A stretch of 64,000 bases of DNA from contig NZ_JAUNEJ010000004.1 in assembly GCF_030525615.1 (NCBI RefSeq), positions 62,001-126,000 of the forward strand, written 5' to 3'. Below the pieces are notes generated by a model that was given only the letters and a program-made list of their open reading frames with translations, was not told the origin of the DNA and made no database searches. The stretch comes from Cutibacterium sp. (GTDB taxonomy: Bacteria > Actinomycetota > Actinomycetes > Propionibacteriales > Propionibacteriaceae). The position numbers and the translations under genes were made by a program. Of this stretch, positions 53,289 through 62,444 are shown one piece after another (positions within the stretch are counted from its first letter, which is position 1; each line of letters begins with the position of its first letter).

Positions 53289-54332
53289 ATGTCGATCACG
53301 CCACGTCGCCGAGTCGCCGTCGGCCTGCTAGCCCGGGCTGTCGGCCTGGGACTGGGTATCGTCGCCGACCACATCGTGCCAGACCCACAAACTCATCACC
53401 CGGTGGCCGTCTTTGGTACCGCAGCAGGCCGCCTGGAAAAGGCCATATACGCCGACTCGGTGGGTCGAGGAGCCGCATTCGCTGCGTCATGTCTGGCGCC
53501 GCTTGCCGTCGTCGGCACCCTCATAGATCGTCGTACTGCTGGCCGACCTGTGGCCCGCATTGCCACAACTGCCCTGGCGACCTGGGCTGTCGTGGGGGCG
53601 ACCTCCCTATCTCGTGAAGGCCAGGCGATGGCTGACCGGCTGGAGCGTGGAGATCTCGCTGGAGCTAGAGAGCAGTTGTGCCACCTATGTTCCCGGGATG
53701 CCGATCAACTCGACCAGCCGGAGCTGGCCCGAGCCACCGTGGAATCCATGGCCGAAAACACCGCAGACGCCGCCGTTTCGTCACTGTGGTGGGCAGCTGT
53801 GGCAGGAGTACCAGGAATGCTCGTTCATCGCGGGGCGAACACTCTCGACGCCATGATTGGCCACCACAACGCCCGGTACGAGAACTTCGGGAAGGCAGCC
53901 GCCCGCTTCGACGACATTGTTAACTGGATTCCGGCGCGTCTGACGGCAGTTTTGGCTGCTGTGTGTGCCTCGACGGTTGGGGGAGACCGCGCAGCCACAT
54001 GGCGAGTGGTCGGCGCTCAACATGACCACCATCCCAGTCCCAACGGCGGATGGTGTGAGTCAGCTTGGGCTGGTGCTCTCGGAGTCCAGCTAGGCGGGCG
54101 CAACCTCTATTACGGCAACCGGGTCGAATTTCGTCCCCTGCTGGGGTCGGGGCCGCGACCCGACGCCGCCAAGGTCGCTGACGCGGCACATCTCGTTGGC
54201 ACCGTGACTGCAGCCGCCACCGGTTGTGCAATGGCCGGACTGGCCAGCGTGGCTCACGTACTGTTTTATGGCGGCATCGTTCCACGCCGGGTAGGTCGCC
54301 AGAGCCGACGATCACTAAGGACTCCACGATGA
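53289..54332 (+). CDS. cobD: Adenosylcobinamide-phosphate synthase CobD/CbiB
   Basis: Attaches the aminopropanol arm to the corrin ring. About 347 residues. GLGLGIVADHIVPDPQTHHPV is at the N-terminus, then a hydrophobic region, ESMAENTADAAVSSLWWAAV in the middle (typical), and RGANTLDAMIGHHNARYENFG and LGVQLGGRNLYYGN toward the C-terminus. Membrane segments are fewer than in classic CbiB but the conserved blocks are intact. ATG 53289 has a weak TAGGG site. The stop overlaps the cobQ start by 4 bases. Confidence 0.9.
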   Translation: MSITPRRRVAVGLLARAVGLGLGIVADHIVPDPQTHHPVAVFGTAAGRLEKAIYADSVGRGAAFAASCLAPLAVVGTLIDRRTAGRPVARIATTALATWAVVGATSLSREGQAMADRLERGDLAGAREQLCHLCSRDADQLDQPELARATVESMAENTADAAVSSLWWAAVAGVPGMLVHRGANTLDAMIGHHNARYENFGKAAARFDDIVNWIPARLTAVLAAVCASTVGGDRAATWRVVGAQHDHHPSPNGGWCESAWAGALGVQLGGRNLYYGNRVEFRPLLGSGPRPDAAKVADAAHLVGTVTAAATGCAMAGLASVAHVLFYGGIVPRRVGRQSRRSLRTPR

Positions 54333-55789
54333 CGGGAATCCTTATCGCCGGAACCTCTTCTGACGCCGGAAAGTCCCTGGTCGTCACGGCACTATGCCGG
54401 GCCGCGTGGCGTCGCGGGATCGACGCCGTGCCTTACAAGGCCCAGAACATGAGCAACAATTCGATGGTGTGTGCCGACGGTTCGGAAATCGGACGGGCCC
54501 AGTATCTGCAGGCCAGCGCCGCGAAGGTGACTCCGGAGTCGGCCATGAATCCGGTGCTCCTCAAACCCGGCACCGACCGTCGCTCCTTCATCGTCCTGCG
54601 GGGCAAGCCGTCAGGAGTGTTGGAAGCAGGCCAGTACGCTACCGGGCGACATCACCTGGCAGAGGCCGCCTGGGCCGCCTATGACGAACTCGCGGGTGCC
54701 CACGAGATGGTTCTCTGCGAAGGGGCCGGGTCACCGGCCGAGATTAACCTGCGTGCTGGCGATTACACGAATATGGGCTTGGCGAGGGAGAAGAACCTGC
54801 CAGTGGTGCTGGTCGGAGACATCGACCGAGGCGGGGTACTTGCCAGTCTCTTCGGTACCTGGGCACTTCTCGACGATGAAGATCGTGCCCTGCTGGCTGG
54901 CTACGTCATCAACAAGTTCCGAGGGGACGAGTCGGTGCTGGCTCCCGGTCTCGATGAGATCACCCGGCGCACGGGAATGCCGAGTTTGGGAGTGCTGCCC
55001 TGGGTTGCGGGGGTGTGGCTCGACGGCGAGGATGCCCTGGAGGTGGGGCGCTGGCGTCACGACGGTGACTCCGATTCCCCGGACAACCTGCGGGTTGCCG
55101 TCGTCCGATTACCGAGGATCTCCAACGCCACCGACGTTGACGCGATAGCTGCTGAAGCCGGGGTTGATGTCCAGGTGACGACGAATCCGACCACCTGCGA
55201 GCGTGCCGACGTTGTCATCCTGCCCGGATCGCGGTCCACCGTGCGCGACCTGGGGTGGTTGAGGTCCACCGGAATTGCCGACGTCGTTGTCCGTCGCGCT
55301 CGTGAGGGGCGCACCGTGCTGGGTATCTGCGGCGGGTATCAGATGTTGACCCGCGTCATCTGTGATCCCGAGGGTCAGGAGTCGCAGTCCCCGCGAACCG
55401 AGGGGCTGGGACTGCTGCCAGTCGAGGTGACCTTCGGGGCTGACAAAACCCTGGCAACTCCGAGCGGGCGCTGGCGAGGGATCGAGGTCAGCGGATACGA
55501 GATTCACCACGGCAGGATGGACGTCGATGTGTCATCGGGGGAGCCGTTCCTTGGCGGAGTTCGTGTCGGGAGTGTCTGGGGGACGATGTGGCATGGTGCC
55601 TTCGAATGTGACGAGTTCCGTCGGGCCTGGCTGGCTGAGGTCGCCGATCATGCCGGTTCGGCGTGGCGCCCGACGGAAAGCTCCATCGGGTATGGGCAGC
55701 GACGGGAACAGATGATCGACGTGCTCGCCGACGCTGTTGAGGAACATCTGAATCTTGACCGGCTGTTCGCTCTAGCAGAGAGGCGCTAA
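54329..55789 (+). CDS. cobQ: Cobyric acid synthase CobQ/CbiP
   Basis: Amidates cobyrinic acid side chains using glutamine. About 486 residues. The ATP-binding N-terminus is IAGTSSDAGKSLVVTALCRA followed by VPYKAQNMSNNSM. The central LVGDIDRGGVLASLFGTWAL is typical. The glutaminase domain has the catalytic Cys in VLGICGGYQMLTRVI and a later His (WGTMWHGAF). Coupled to cobD by overlap. A cobalamin riboswitch starts about 15 bases after its stop, ahead of cbiL. Confidence 0.95.
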   Translation: MTGILIAGTSSDAGKSLVVTALCRAAWRRGIDAVPYKAQNMSNNSMVCADGSEIGRAQYLQASAAKVTPESAMNPVLLKPGTDRRSFIVLRGKPSGVLEAGQYATGRHHLAEAAWAAYDELAGAHEMVLCEGAGSPAEINLRAGDYTNMGLAREKNLPVVLVGDIDRGGVLASLFGTWALLDDEDRALLAGYVINKFRGDESVLAPGLDEITRRTGMPSLGVLPWVAGVWLDGEDALEVGRWRHDGDSDSPDNLRVAVVRLPRISNATDVDAIAAEAGVDVQVTTNPTTCERADVVILPGSRSTVRDLGWLRSTGIADVVVRRAREGRTVLGICGGYQMLTRVICDPEGQESQSPRTEGLGLLPVEVTFGADKTLATPSGRWRGIEVSGYEIHHGRMDVDVSSGEPFLGGVRVGSVWGTMWHGAFECDEFRRAWLAEVADHAGSAWRPTESSIGYGQRREQMIDVLADAVEEHLNLDRLFALAERR

Positions 55790-55804
55790 TCCTGGCTTTG
55801 TCGT

Positions 55805-55945
55805 GGTGTGGTGCCACGATGTGCAAGTATCAATACAACGACCGACACCGAGGAAGCCGGTGAGAATCCGGCGCGGTCCCGCCACTGTGACCATCACTGC
55901 GGTGATGGTAGCCAGATACTCGAACGGTTCGTTGCGCACGTCATC
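55805..55945 (+). promoter_or_regulatory. Cobalamin riboswitch upstream of cbiL
   Basis: The B12 core is at 55853-55890: GAAGCCGGTGAGAATCCGG, then CGCGGTCCCGCCACTGTGA. It is followed by the 3' conserved segment AGCCAGATAC near 55910. Located between cobQ and cbiL on the coding strand of the cbiL operon, so it should lower expression of the downstream synthesis genes when cobalamin is plentiful. Confidence 0.92.
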
Positions 55946-55971
55946 GGGCGAGGACACCTGAGGAGGCCGTC

Positions 55972-56748
55972 ATGACCCATGCCCCTGTACACCCTGACCA
56001 GAAATCGGGACGAACCCTCATCGGGGTGGGTGTGGGGCCGGGTGACCCAGAACTGGTCACCCTGAAAACCGTGCGAATCCTCCGTGAGGCCGACGTCATC
56101 CTTGTGCCCTACACCGAGGCGACTACCGACGGGCCAGGACGAGCTGAGACCATCATTACCGCCGTTGCCCCGCAGATCGCTGAGCGAATTGAGCGGGTCC
56201 CCTTCTCCATGCGGGAGAGGTCCGGTGTCGGCGAAAAGCGTAAGGCGTCCTGGCAGGTTTCCGCCGATGCGGCGGTCACTGCCTTCGACGCAGGAGCGCG
56301 CACGGTTGCTTTGGCCACCGTCGGTGACCCGACGGTCTTCTCAACTTTTACCTACCTGCGGGCCAACGTCGAGCAGAGGCTTCCTGATGTCACCGTCGAG
56401 TTGAGTCCTGGTATCACCGCTATGCAAGCCCTGTCGGCGGCATCCGGACACCCACTGGTGGAGGGCAAGGAAATTCTGGCTCTCGTCCCCGCCACTGTCG
56501 GGATGGAGAAGCTCGGTCAGGTCCTCGATCTGGTCGACTCAGTGGCGATCTATAAGGGAGGGCGCAAACTGCCCGAGGTCGCTGACCAACTGCGGCAGCG
56601 GAGTCGTCAAGCCGTGATCGGTACCGACGTGACCTTGGAGTCCGAGCACATCATCACCCTCGATCAGGTCACCGACGCTCAAACTCTGCCGTACTTCTCC
56701 ACCGTCCTCACTACTCCAGAGCGCACCACCACGGGAGGAAAACTGTGA
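55972..56748 (+). CDS. cbiL: Precorrin-2/cobalt-factor II C20-methyltransferase
   Basis: First ring methylation specific to corrin synthesis. 258 residues. LIGVGVGPGDPELVTLKTVR, VALATVGDPTVFSTFTYLRA and PGITAMQALSAASGHPLVEG are the family signatures with the SAM-binding GxGxGxP. ATG 55972 has AGGAGG upstream. The stop overlaps the cbiF start by 4 bases. First gene behind the riboswitch. Confidence 0.94.
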   Translation: MTHAPVHPDQKSGRTLIGVGVGPGDPELVTLKTVRILREADVILVPYTEATTDGPGRAETIITAVAPQIAERIERVPFSMRERSGVGEKRKASWQVSADAAVTAFDAGARTVALATVGDPTVFSTFTYLRANVEQRLPDVTVELSPGITAMQALSAASGHPLVEGKEILALVPATVGMEKLGQVLDLVDSVAIYKGGRKLPEVADQLRQRSRQAVIGTDVTLESEHIITLDQVTDAQTLPYFSTVLTTPERTTTGGKL

Positions 56749-57719
56749 ACCAACCACAGGCTGCACGACCCACACAACACGTTTCGGAAAAAGATTTAGA
56801 GGACATAGACCACAACGCCATCGAGCCGCCGCCAGTGCCGCACCATGAGATTCCGGAGGGTGCTGGAAAGGTCGTTTTTGTCGGAGCTGGACCGGGGGCT
56901 CCCGATTTGGTGAGCGTGCGTGGGGCCCGCGTCATCGAGACTGCGGATATCATTATCTGGGCCTCCAGTCTGGTTCATCCTGACATGGTTGCTCGGCACA
57001 AAGAGGGGGCCGAACTCATCGACTCCGCTTCCATCCCACTGGAGGACCTTGAGCCCCTCTACACCCGTGCCCGCGACGAGGGCCTAGTAGTGGCGAGAGT
57101 CCACACGGGTGACCCGTCCCTTTACGGTGCCACTGCCGAACAGCGTGACCTGTGTCGTCGGATTGGTATCGACTTCGAGACCATCCCGGGTATCTCCGCC
57201 TTTTCGGCTGCCGCTGCCCGGATGGATGTCGAGATCACCGTCCCGGAGGTTTCGCAGTCTCTTATCCTCACCCGACTTGAGGGCGGTCGCACACCCATGC
57301 CTGATGGGGAAACCATTGCTTCCTTCGCCCGTCACGGCGCGACCATGGCGATCTACCTCTCGGCTGCTCGCAACAAAGTCTTGCAGGAGGCGTTGCTGGA
57401 GGGCGGATACCTGCCTGAGACCCCCTGCATCATCGGGTACGCGGTCAGCTGGCCCGAGGAGATGATGTTCCGCTGCGATCTGGCCCACCTCTCCGAGACC
57501 ATGCGCAACCACAAGTTGTGGAAGCACGCCGTCGTCCTCGTCGGGCCGGCCATGGCAGACGGGCCGATCAAAACCCGTAGCCACCTGTACCACCCTGGTT
57601 TTCGGCACGAGTACCGCGCGGCGGACGCCAAGGCCCATGCTGAGCTCAAGGCCCACGGCACCCACGGTGTCTACCAGAATCCCGAAACCACAAACTTCGA
57701 CACGAAGGACAAGTCATGA
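56745..57719 (+). CDS. cbiF: Precorrin-4/cobalt-factor IV C11-methyltransferase
   Basis: 324 residues. A hydrophilic N-terminal tail of ~40 residues precedes the methylase core: VVFVGAGPGAPDLVSVRGAR, VARVHTGDPSLYGATAEQRD, TIPGISAFSAAAARMDVEIT and MAIYLSAARNKVLQEALLEG. Starts with GTG overlapping the cbiL stop; the end overlaps the cbiEGH start by 4 bases. A C-terminal tail after about 280 (RHEYRAADAKAHAEL) is outside the core. Confidence 0.94.
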   Translation: MNQPQAARPTQHVSEKDLEDIDHNAIEPPPVPHHEIPEGAGKVVFVGAGPGAPDLVSVRGARVIETADIIIWASSLVHPDMVARHKEGAELIDSASIPLEDLEPLYTRARDEGLVVARVHTGDPSLYGATAEQRDLCRRIGIDFETIPGISAFSAAAARMDVEITVPEVSQSLILTRLEGGRTPMPDGETIASFARHGATMAIYLSAARNKVLQEALLEGGYLPETPCIIGYAVSWPEEMMFRCDLAHLSETMRNHKLWKHAVVLVGPAMADGPIKTRSHLYHPGFRHEYRAADAKAHAELKAHGTHGVYQNPETTNFDTKDKS

Positions 57720-60292
57720 TTCGCGTCCACGGATATCTCGGCACCGTCTCCGACGCCTTGCGTCAGGAAGTTGCCGACGCTGATCTTGTCGTCGGAGGGC
57801 AGCGTCACCTTGACGCCCTCGATGTCCCTGGTGAGAAACGTCAGAAGCTTGGCCTCATCGGTCCTGCCATCGATCGGATTCAGTCTCTGCCGGATGACGC
57901 CAAGGTCGTCGTTATTGCTTCCGGCGATCCGCTTTTCTTTGGCGTGGTGCGCCGCATTCGCCAGGCCGGTCTCAAGGTTCAGGTCGTGACGGCCCCGACT
58001 TCTCTGCAGGCCGCCTTCGCTGCTGTTGCTCTGCCCTGGGACGACGCCCAGTTCGTCTCCTCCCATTCCAAGGACATCGAGACCGCTATTCGGCTGGCGA
58101 AGGTCCATCCCAAGGTGGGTGTGTTGACGGCCCCGAACCGAGGTTTGGCTGAATTGGTCGACGGGTTGGCCGGTCTCGGCAAGACCTTCGTCCTCGCCGA
58201 GAAGATCGGTGAGGAGGGGCAGCGGGTGCGTGTCCTTGACGAGCAGGCTGCCCGGTCCGTTATTGCCCAGGAGGACGTCGTCAGCCCCAATGTGGTGCTG
58301 GTACTCCAGCACCATCCGGACTCTCCGGAGGCTTTGGGAACGAACCCGGAGCTGGCTGGTGATGTCAATATCAATCTCCCCGAGGACCCGCAGCCTGGCT
58401 CTGCCACGAACCCGGACGGCTCAGACCGGGACCCAATCATCGGACAGATCATCAATTCCGACGCTGCGGCGGCCCATGCTGAGGCCATCGATCACGCTCT
58501 CAAGCGCGAAACTAAGAAATATGTCGGCCCGTCACGGACCGGGTTAGCGGCGGCATGGGGGGAGTGCGACCTCATCGTCTCCCACCTGGCACTCGGTGCC
58601 ACGACGCGGATTATTGCTCCGCTGCTGGCCTCGAAGAAAACTGACCCCGGTGTGGTTGTCGTTGACGAGGCTGGCCGTTTCGCTATCCCGCTAGTCGGGG
58701 GCCACGTGGGCGGGGCTAACGAACTCTCTCGTACCATCGCCGAGGCGCTCGGCGGCACCGCAGTCGTCTCCACCGCTACCGACTCACTGGGAGTCCCGGC
58801 CCTCGACCAGCTCGGGTGGGCATACGAAGGCGACGTCGCTGGCGTGACCGGCTCGATCATTGCCGGGCGTCCGGTGCGGGTTATCCGCGAGCAGCCGTGG
58901 CCGCTGCCTCCCTTACCCAAGAATGTCACCGAGGATGCCGAGTCCCCGGCTGCCCGAATCATCGTTTCCGAGCGAGTAGCCCAGCGGGTTGTGGACGATC
59001 ACGGTGACGACGTGCCCACCGTGATCCTGCACCCGAACTGCCTGGTTGTCGGAATGGGGTGTAACAAGGGAACCGAGGTCGAGCCGTTGCGAGAACTCCT
59101 CGAGAAGACCCTTGCCAACAACGGCCTGGCCCTCGGATCGGTCACTCGGCTGGTTTCCCATGAGGTGAAGGCAGGTGAGCTTGGTTTGGTGAAGCTGGCC
59201 AACCAGCTCGGTGTCGAGTACCGCACGGAACCCGCCGAGGCGCTGGCCGTTCAGGATGTGCCGACTCCCTCCGACGTCGTGGCTCAGGAAGTCGGCACCC
59301 CGAGCGTCAGCGAAGCTGCTGTGTTGTGCCAGGGGGCCGAGTTGTTGGTGCCCAAGACCAAGACTCCAGTGGCCACTTGCGCTGTCGGACGTATTCCGGC
59401 CCGAGGACACCTCTCGGTCGTTGGACTCGGGCCCGGATCGCGGGACCTGCTTACTCCGCGTGCCGTCGAGGCTATTCGCAACGCTACGTTCATCGCTGGT
59501 TACGCTCCCTACGTCCGTCAGATTCGTGACTTGGTGCGCCCGGGGGCCACCATCCTCGCCACCAAGATGGGCACTGAGGAGGAGCGGACTCAGGCGGCGA
59601 TCGACGCGACTCGTGATGGTCGCAACGTGGCTTTCGTGTGTGGCGGCGACCCGGCCATCTACGCTATGGCCTCGCCGACCCTGGAGATGGGCACCGACGG
59701 TATCGACGTCGAAATTGTTCCCGGTGTGACTGCTGAGCTGGCCGTATCGGCGATCCTGGGCGCACCGCTGGGTCATGACCACGCCACGATCAGCCTGTCA
59801 GACCTGCACACCGACTGGGATCTCATCGTTAAGAGGGTGCGGGCAGCTGCTGAGGGAGACCTCGTCACAACCTTCTACAACCCGCGTTCCCGTACTCGCA
59901 CCCACCAGCTTCCTGACGCTCTGGCGATCATGGCGCAGTATCGCCCGCCGTCCACTCCGGTGGCGATCGTCTCCCACGCTGAGCGCCGTCAGCAGGAAGT
60001 CATCATGTCCACTCTCGCGGAATTCAAACCCGAGTGGGTCGGTATGACCACCCTCGTCGTCGTGGGTTCGACGACGACCAAGTACGTGAGCTCCGGGGAC
60101 GGGCGACGCCTCATGGTGACCCCGCGTGACTATCACTGGATGGATGGCCATATTTCTGGGGAAGCCCGCAAGAACTACACGCATAAGGACTTGCCGAAGG
60201 CAGACAAGGAGACCTACCTTGAAAAACCGCCGGTCCATTCCACCCGCATATCAGAGTCCAAGAACAACACCGAGACGAAGGAGTCGAAATGA
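57716..60292 (+). CDS. cbiEGH: CbiE-CbiG-CbiH three-domain cobalamin enzyme
   Basis: 858 residues in one frame. About 1-210 is CbiE (C5-methylase): VVIASGDPLFFGVVRRIRQ. About 255-550 is CbiG (opens the delta-lactone): SHLALGATTRIIAPLLA, PLVGGHVGGANELSRTIAEA and LVVGMGCNKGTEVEPLRELL. About 560-800 is CbiH (C17-methylase): LSVVGLGPGSRDLLTPRAVE and VCGGDPAIYAMASPTLE. A Gly/Asp-rich linker of ~45 residues joins CbiE to CbiG. The same fusion is known from Propionibacterium freudenreichii. Coupled to cbiF and cbiX by 4-base overlaps. Confidence 0.94.
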   Translation: MIRVHGYLGTVSDALRQEVADADLVVGGQRHLDALDVPGEKRQKLGLIGPAIDRIQSLPDDAKVVVIASGDPLFFGVVRRIRQAGLKVQVVTAPTSLQAAFAAVALPWDDAQFVSSHSKDIETAIRLAKVHPKVGVLTAPNRGLAELVDGLAGLGKTFVLAEKIGEEGQRVRVLDEQAARSVIAQEDVVSPNVVLVLQHHPDSPEALGTNPELAGDVNINLPEDPQPGSATNPDGSDRDPIIGQIINSDAAAAHAEAIDHALKRETKKYVGPSRTGLAAAWGECDLIVSHLALGATTRIIAPLLASKKTDPGVVVVDEAGRFAIPLVGGHVGGANELSRTIAEALGGTAVVSTATDSLGVPALDQLGWAYEGDVAGVTGSIIAGRPVRVIREQPWPLPPLPKNVTEDAESPAARIIVSERVAQRVVDDHGDDVPTVILHPNCLVVGMGCNKGTEVEPLRELLEKTLANNGLALGSVTRLVSHEVKAGELGLVKLANQLGVEYRTEPAEALAVQDVPTPSDVVAQEVGTPSVSEAAVLCQGAELLVPKTKTPVATCAVGRIPARGHLSVVGLGPGSRDLLTPRAVEAIRNATFIAGYAPYVRQIRDLVRPGATILATKMGTEEERTQAAIDATRDGRNVAFVCGGDPAIYAMASPTLEMGTDGIDVEIVPGVTAELAVSAILGAPLGHDHATISLSDLHTDWDLIVKRVRAAAEGDLVTTFYNPRSRTRTHQLPDALAIMAQYRPPSTPVAIVSHAERRQQEVIMSTLAEFKPEWVGMTTLVVVGSTTTKYVSSGDGRRLMVTPRDYHWMDGHISGEARKNYTHKDLPKADKETYLEKPPVHSTRISESKNNTETKESK

Positions 60293-61554
60293 CCGCCCCA
60301 CTTGCCAGCGGCACCCCGTTGGTCATTGCAGCCCATGGCACCCGTGACGAATCCGGAGTAGCAGAGTGTCGTGCCTTGGCCCAGCGCATTGCCGACAAAC
60401 TGCCCGGTGTTCCGGTCGAGCTGGGGTTCGTCGAGCTTGTCGAGCCTGGCATCCCGGAGGCCGTTCGCGCCGCTGTCGCTCAGGCCCCGGAAGTGCCCGA
60501 GCAGGCTGGGAGAGAGTCGGCAGCTGCCGTCGTCGTTCCACTGATGCTCAACACTGGCGGTCACGTTCGTGAAGACATCCCCAAGGCCATCGATGAGGGG
60601 CGAGGAAATGCCCGAGTGGTGTATTCGGCTCCGTTGCTTCCCGATGTTCGAATGCGCAAGGCTCTCAACCGTCGTCTGGCCGAGACCCTTGCTGCCGATG
60701 AGGGGCGAGAAGAATGGCGTTCTCGTGACACCGCCGTGGTGCTGGTGGGGCGCGGTGCCCTCGTGCCTGACGCCAACGCATCCCACTACACGATGACGAG
60801 GATGTTCTGGGAAGAAAACGACCTCGACCGGGTCGAGCCGGCGTTCATTCAGGTGACACGTCCGTCGGTCCCGGAGGCCCTCTCTGCTCTAGCCGCCCAG
60901 GGAGCTGAACAGATCGTCGTGCAGGGAAACTTCCTCTTCCCGGGCCTGCTGCACGTGTGGATGACCGATCAGGTCGAGGCATGGCAGGCCAGCCATCCCG
61001 ATGTCGCGATCCGTATCGCCCCGGTCATCGGCGACTGCGACGAGGTTGCTGACGTCGTCGTGGACCGCTACCGCGAACCGCTCGATGAGGTCGGACTGGG
61101 GGAGGGTGCCCCGGTATACATGGCGGGTCTGCGTCTACAGGACCGCAAGGTGTTGGTCGTCGGTGCCGGTCATGTTGCCGAGCGTCGCGTCGTGCGGCTG
61201 TTGGAAGCAGGAGCCGAGGTTCACGTCGTCGCTCCAAACTGCGGTATCCAGCTCACTCGAATGGCCCGCAAAGGATTAGTAACCCTGGAGCGTCGAGCTT
61301 TCCAGGTAGATGATCTTGACGGGGTGTGGTTTGTTCAGGCTTTGACCAATGACGCCGAGGTCAACGCGATGGTGGCTCACGAGGCCAGTAAGCGCGGGAT
61401 CTTCTGTGTGCGCGGCGACAAGGGACGGAAGGGTTCTGCCTTCACCCCGGCAACTGAGAGAGCTGGTGACATGACGGTTGCCGTCGTCGGCGACCGTACC
61501 CCGCGCCGCTCTGCCAGACTGCGTGACGAAGTGCTGCGGGCGCTTCAAGGCTGA
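60289..61554 (+). CDS. cbiX: CbiX-SirC fusion: sirohydrochlorin cobaltochelatase and precorrin-2 dehydrogenase
   Basis: 421 residues. About 1-270 is a two-lobe CbiX-type chelatase, with the metal-binding His in VIAAHGTRDESGVAECRALA and FLFPGLLHVWMTD. About 275-421 is a siroheme-synthase N-terminal-like (SirC/CysG) domain: KVLVVGAGHVAERRVVRLLE, VRGDKGRKGSAF, TPATERAGDMTVAVVGDRTP. One protein could thus oxidise precorrin-2 to sirohydrochlorin and insert cobalt. Coupled to cbiEGH by a 4-base overlap. Confidence 0.9.
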   Translation: MTAPLASGTPLVIAAHGTRDESGVAECRALAQRIADKLPGVPVELGFVELVEPGIPEAVRAAVAQAPEVPEQAGRESAAAVVVPLMLNTGGHVREDIPKAIDEGRGNARVVYSAPLLPDVRMRKALNRRLAETLAADEGREEWRSRDTAVVLVGRGALVPDANASHYTMTRMFWEENDLDRVEPAFIQVTRPSVPEALSALAAQGAEQIVVQGNFLFPGLLHVWMTDQVEAWQASHPDVAIRIAPVIGDCDEVADVVVDRYREPLDEVGLGEGAPVYMAGLRLQDRKVLVVGAGHVAERRVVRLLEAGAEVHVVAPNCGIQLTRMARKGLVTLERRAFQVDDLDGVWFVQALTNDAEVNAMVAHEASKRGIFCVRGDKGRKGSAFTPATERAGDMTVAVVGDRTPRRSARLRDEVLRALQG

Positions 61555-61584
61555 TCGGGCAGCCCTGACGAGGCTGATCTGAAC

Positions 61585-62439
61585 GTGAAATACCATCGTC
61601 GGGTGATTTCCCACGACCTTCATGCCCTGGGTTTCGACGCCCCCGATCTTGATGTCCTTGTCAATTCTGCAGCTGAAGCCGGCGCTGTAGGGGTGGAGGA
61701 TGTTGGCGGGTTCGACCTGTTAGCCGCATACACTGATCCGTCTGGAGCTCGGCTAGCACTTATGAAGCAGAAGGGCCATGACGAGATGGAGACGATGGCC
61801 TCTCTTGTCGCTCCGACGACTCACCCTGCCGACGTGGTGCGGTTCAGTCCGACGGTGGCACTGGTTGACGTCTACTCCCAGGCCAGCACGGCCTCGATGT
61901 TGACCGGGGAGTCAGTGCTGAAGCTGCCGGCTGCCAACCGCAATCACGTGGCGCGGTTCCTGGCTAATGTCGACGATCCTGTTGAGGTGCCGCTGTGTGC
62001 TGAACCTGGTGACGACACCCCGCGTTTCGTCGAGCACCTGCGGGTGGGCGCGGTTGCCAACCAGATGCTGCGGGTCTTCGAGTCCGAGGAGGAATACGGA
62101 CGCTCGCACGAGGGGTCCCTGGGCGGTAATGGGAATCTGCAATTCGCCGCCGGAACCCTGCTCAGCCCATGGCTCATGGAAATCAATGCCGGTCGTGCCA
62201 CGCGGGCGGAGGCCAGCGCCGTCGCCGAGATGATGATGATCTGCAGGCGGGTTGAGAAGCGCACTAATGCACTCACCGGCGTCGACTGGTACCGGATTGT
62301 CGGCGATACCTCGATCCCGATGACTGTGGCCATCCCGGTGAATCTTCCGCGAGTCCCCCATGAGGGTTCGGTGATCTCGGGGCAGGTCGTCCCAGTGGTG
62401 TCGCTGGGCACCTGGGAGGGCGACGTCTTGTGGGGGTGA
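61585..62439 (+). CDS. Unknown protein in the cobalamin operon
   Basis: 284 residues, no family I recognise. It starts with GTG 30 bases after the cbiX-sirC stop on the same strand and ends just before cbiC on the other strand. Visible segments: LDVLVNSAAEAGAVGVEDVG, PTTHPADVVRFSPTVALVDV, LRVGAVANQMLRVFESEEEY, and a C-terminus rich in beta (IPMTVAIPVNLPRVPHEGSV). No signal peptide, membrane helix or known corrin-binding motif is seen. Location suggests a role in, or linked to, corrin metabolism. Not CbiD, CbiJ or CbiT by eye. Confidence 0.65.
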   Translation: MKYHRRVISHDLHALGFDAPDLDVLVNSAAEAGAVGVEDVGGFDLLAAYTDPSGARLALMKQKGHDEMETMASLVAPTTHPADVVRFSPTVALVDVYSQASTASMLTGESVLKLPAANRNHVARFLANVDDPVEVPLCAEPGDDTPRFVEHLRVGAVANQMLRVFESEEEYGRSHEGSLGGNGNLQFAAGTLLSPWLMEINAGRATRAEASAVAEMMMICRRVEKRTNALTGVDWYRIVGDTSIPMTVAIPVNLPRVPHEGSVISGQVVPVVSLGTWEGDVLWG

Positions 62440-62444
62440 GATCT

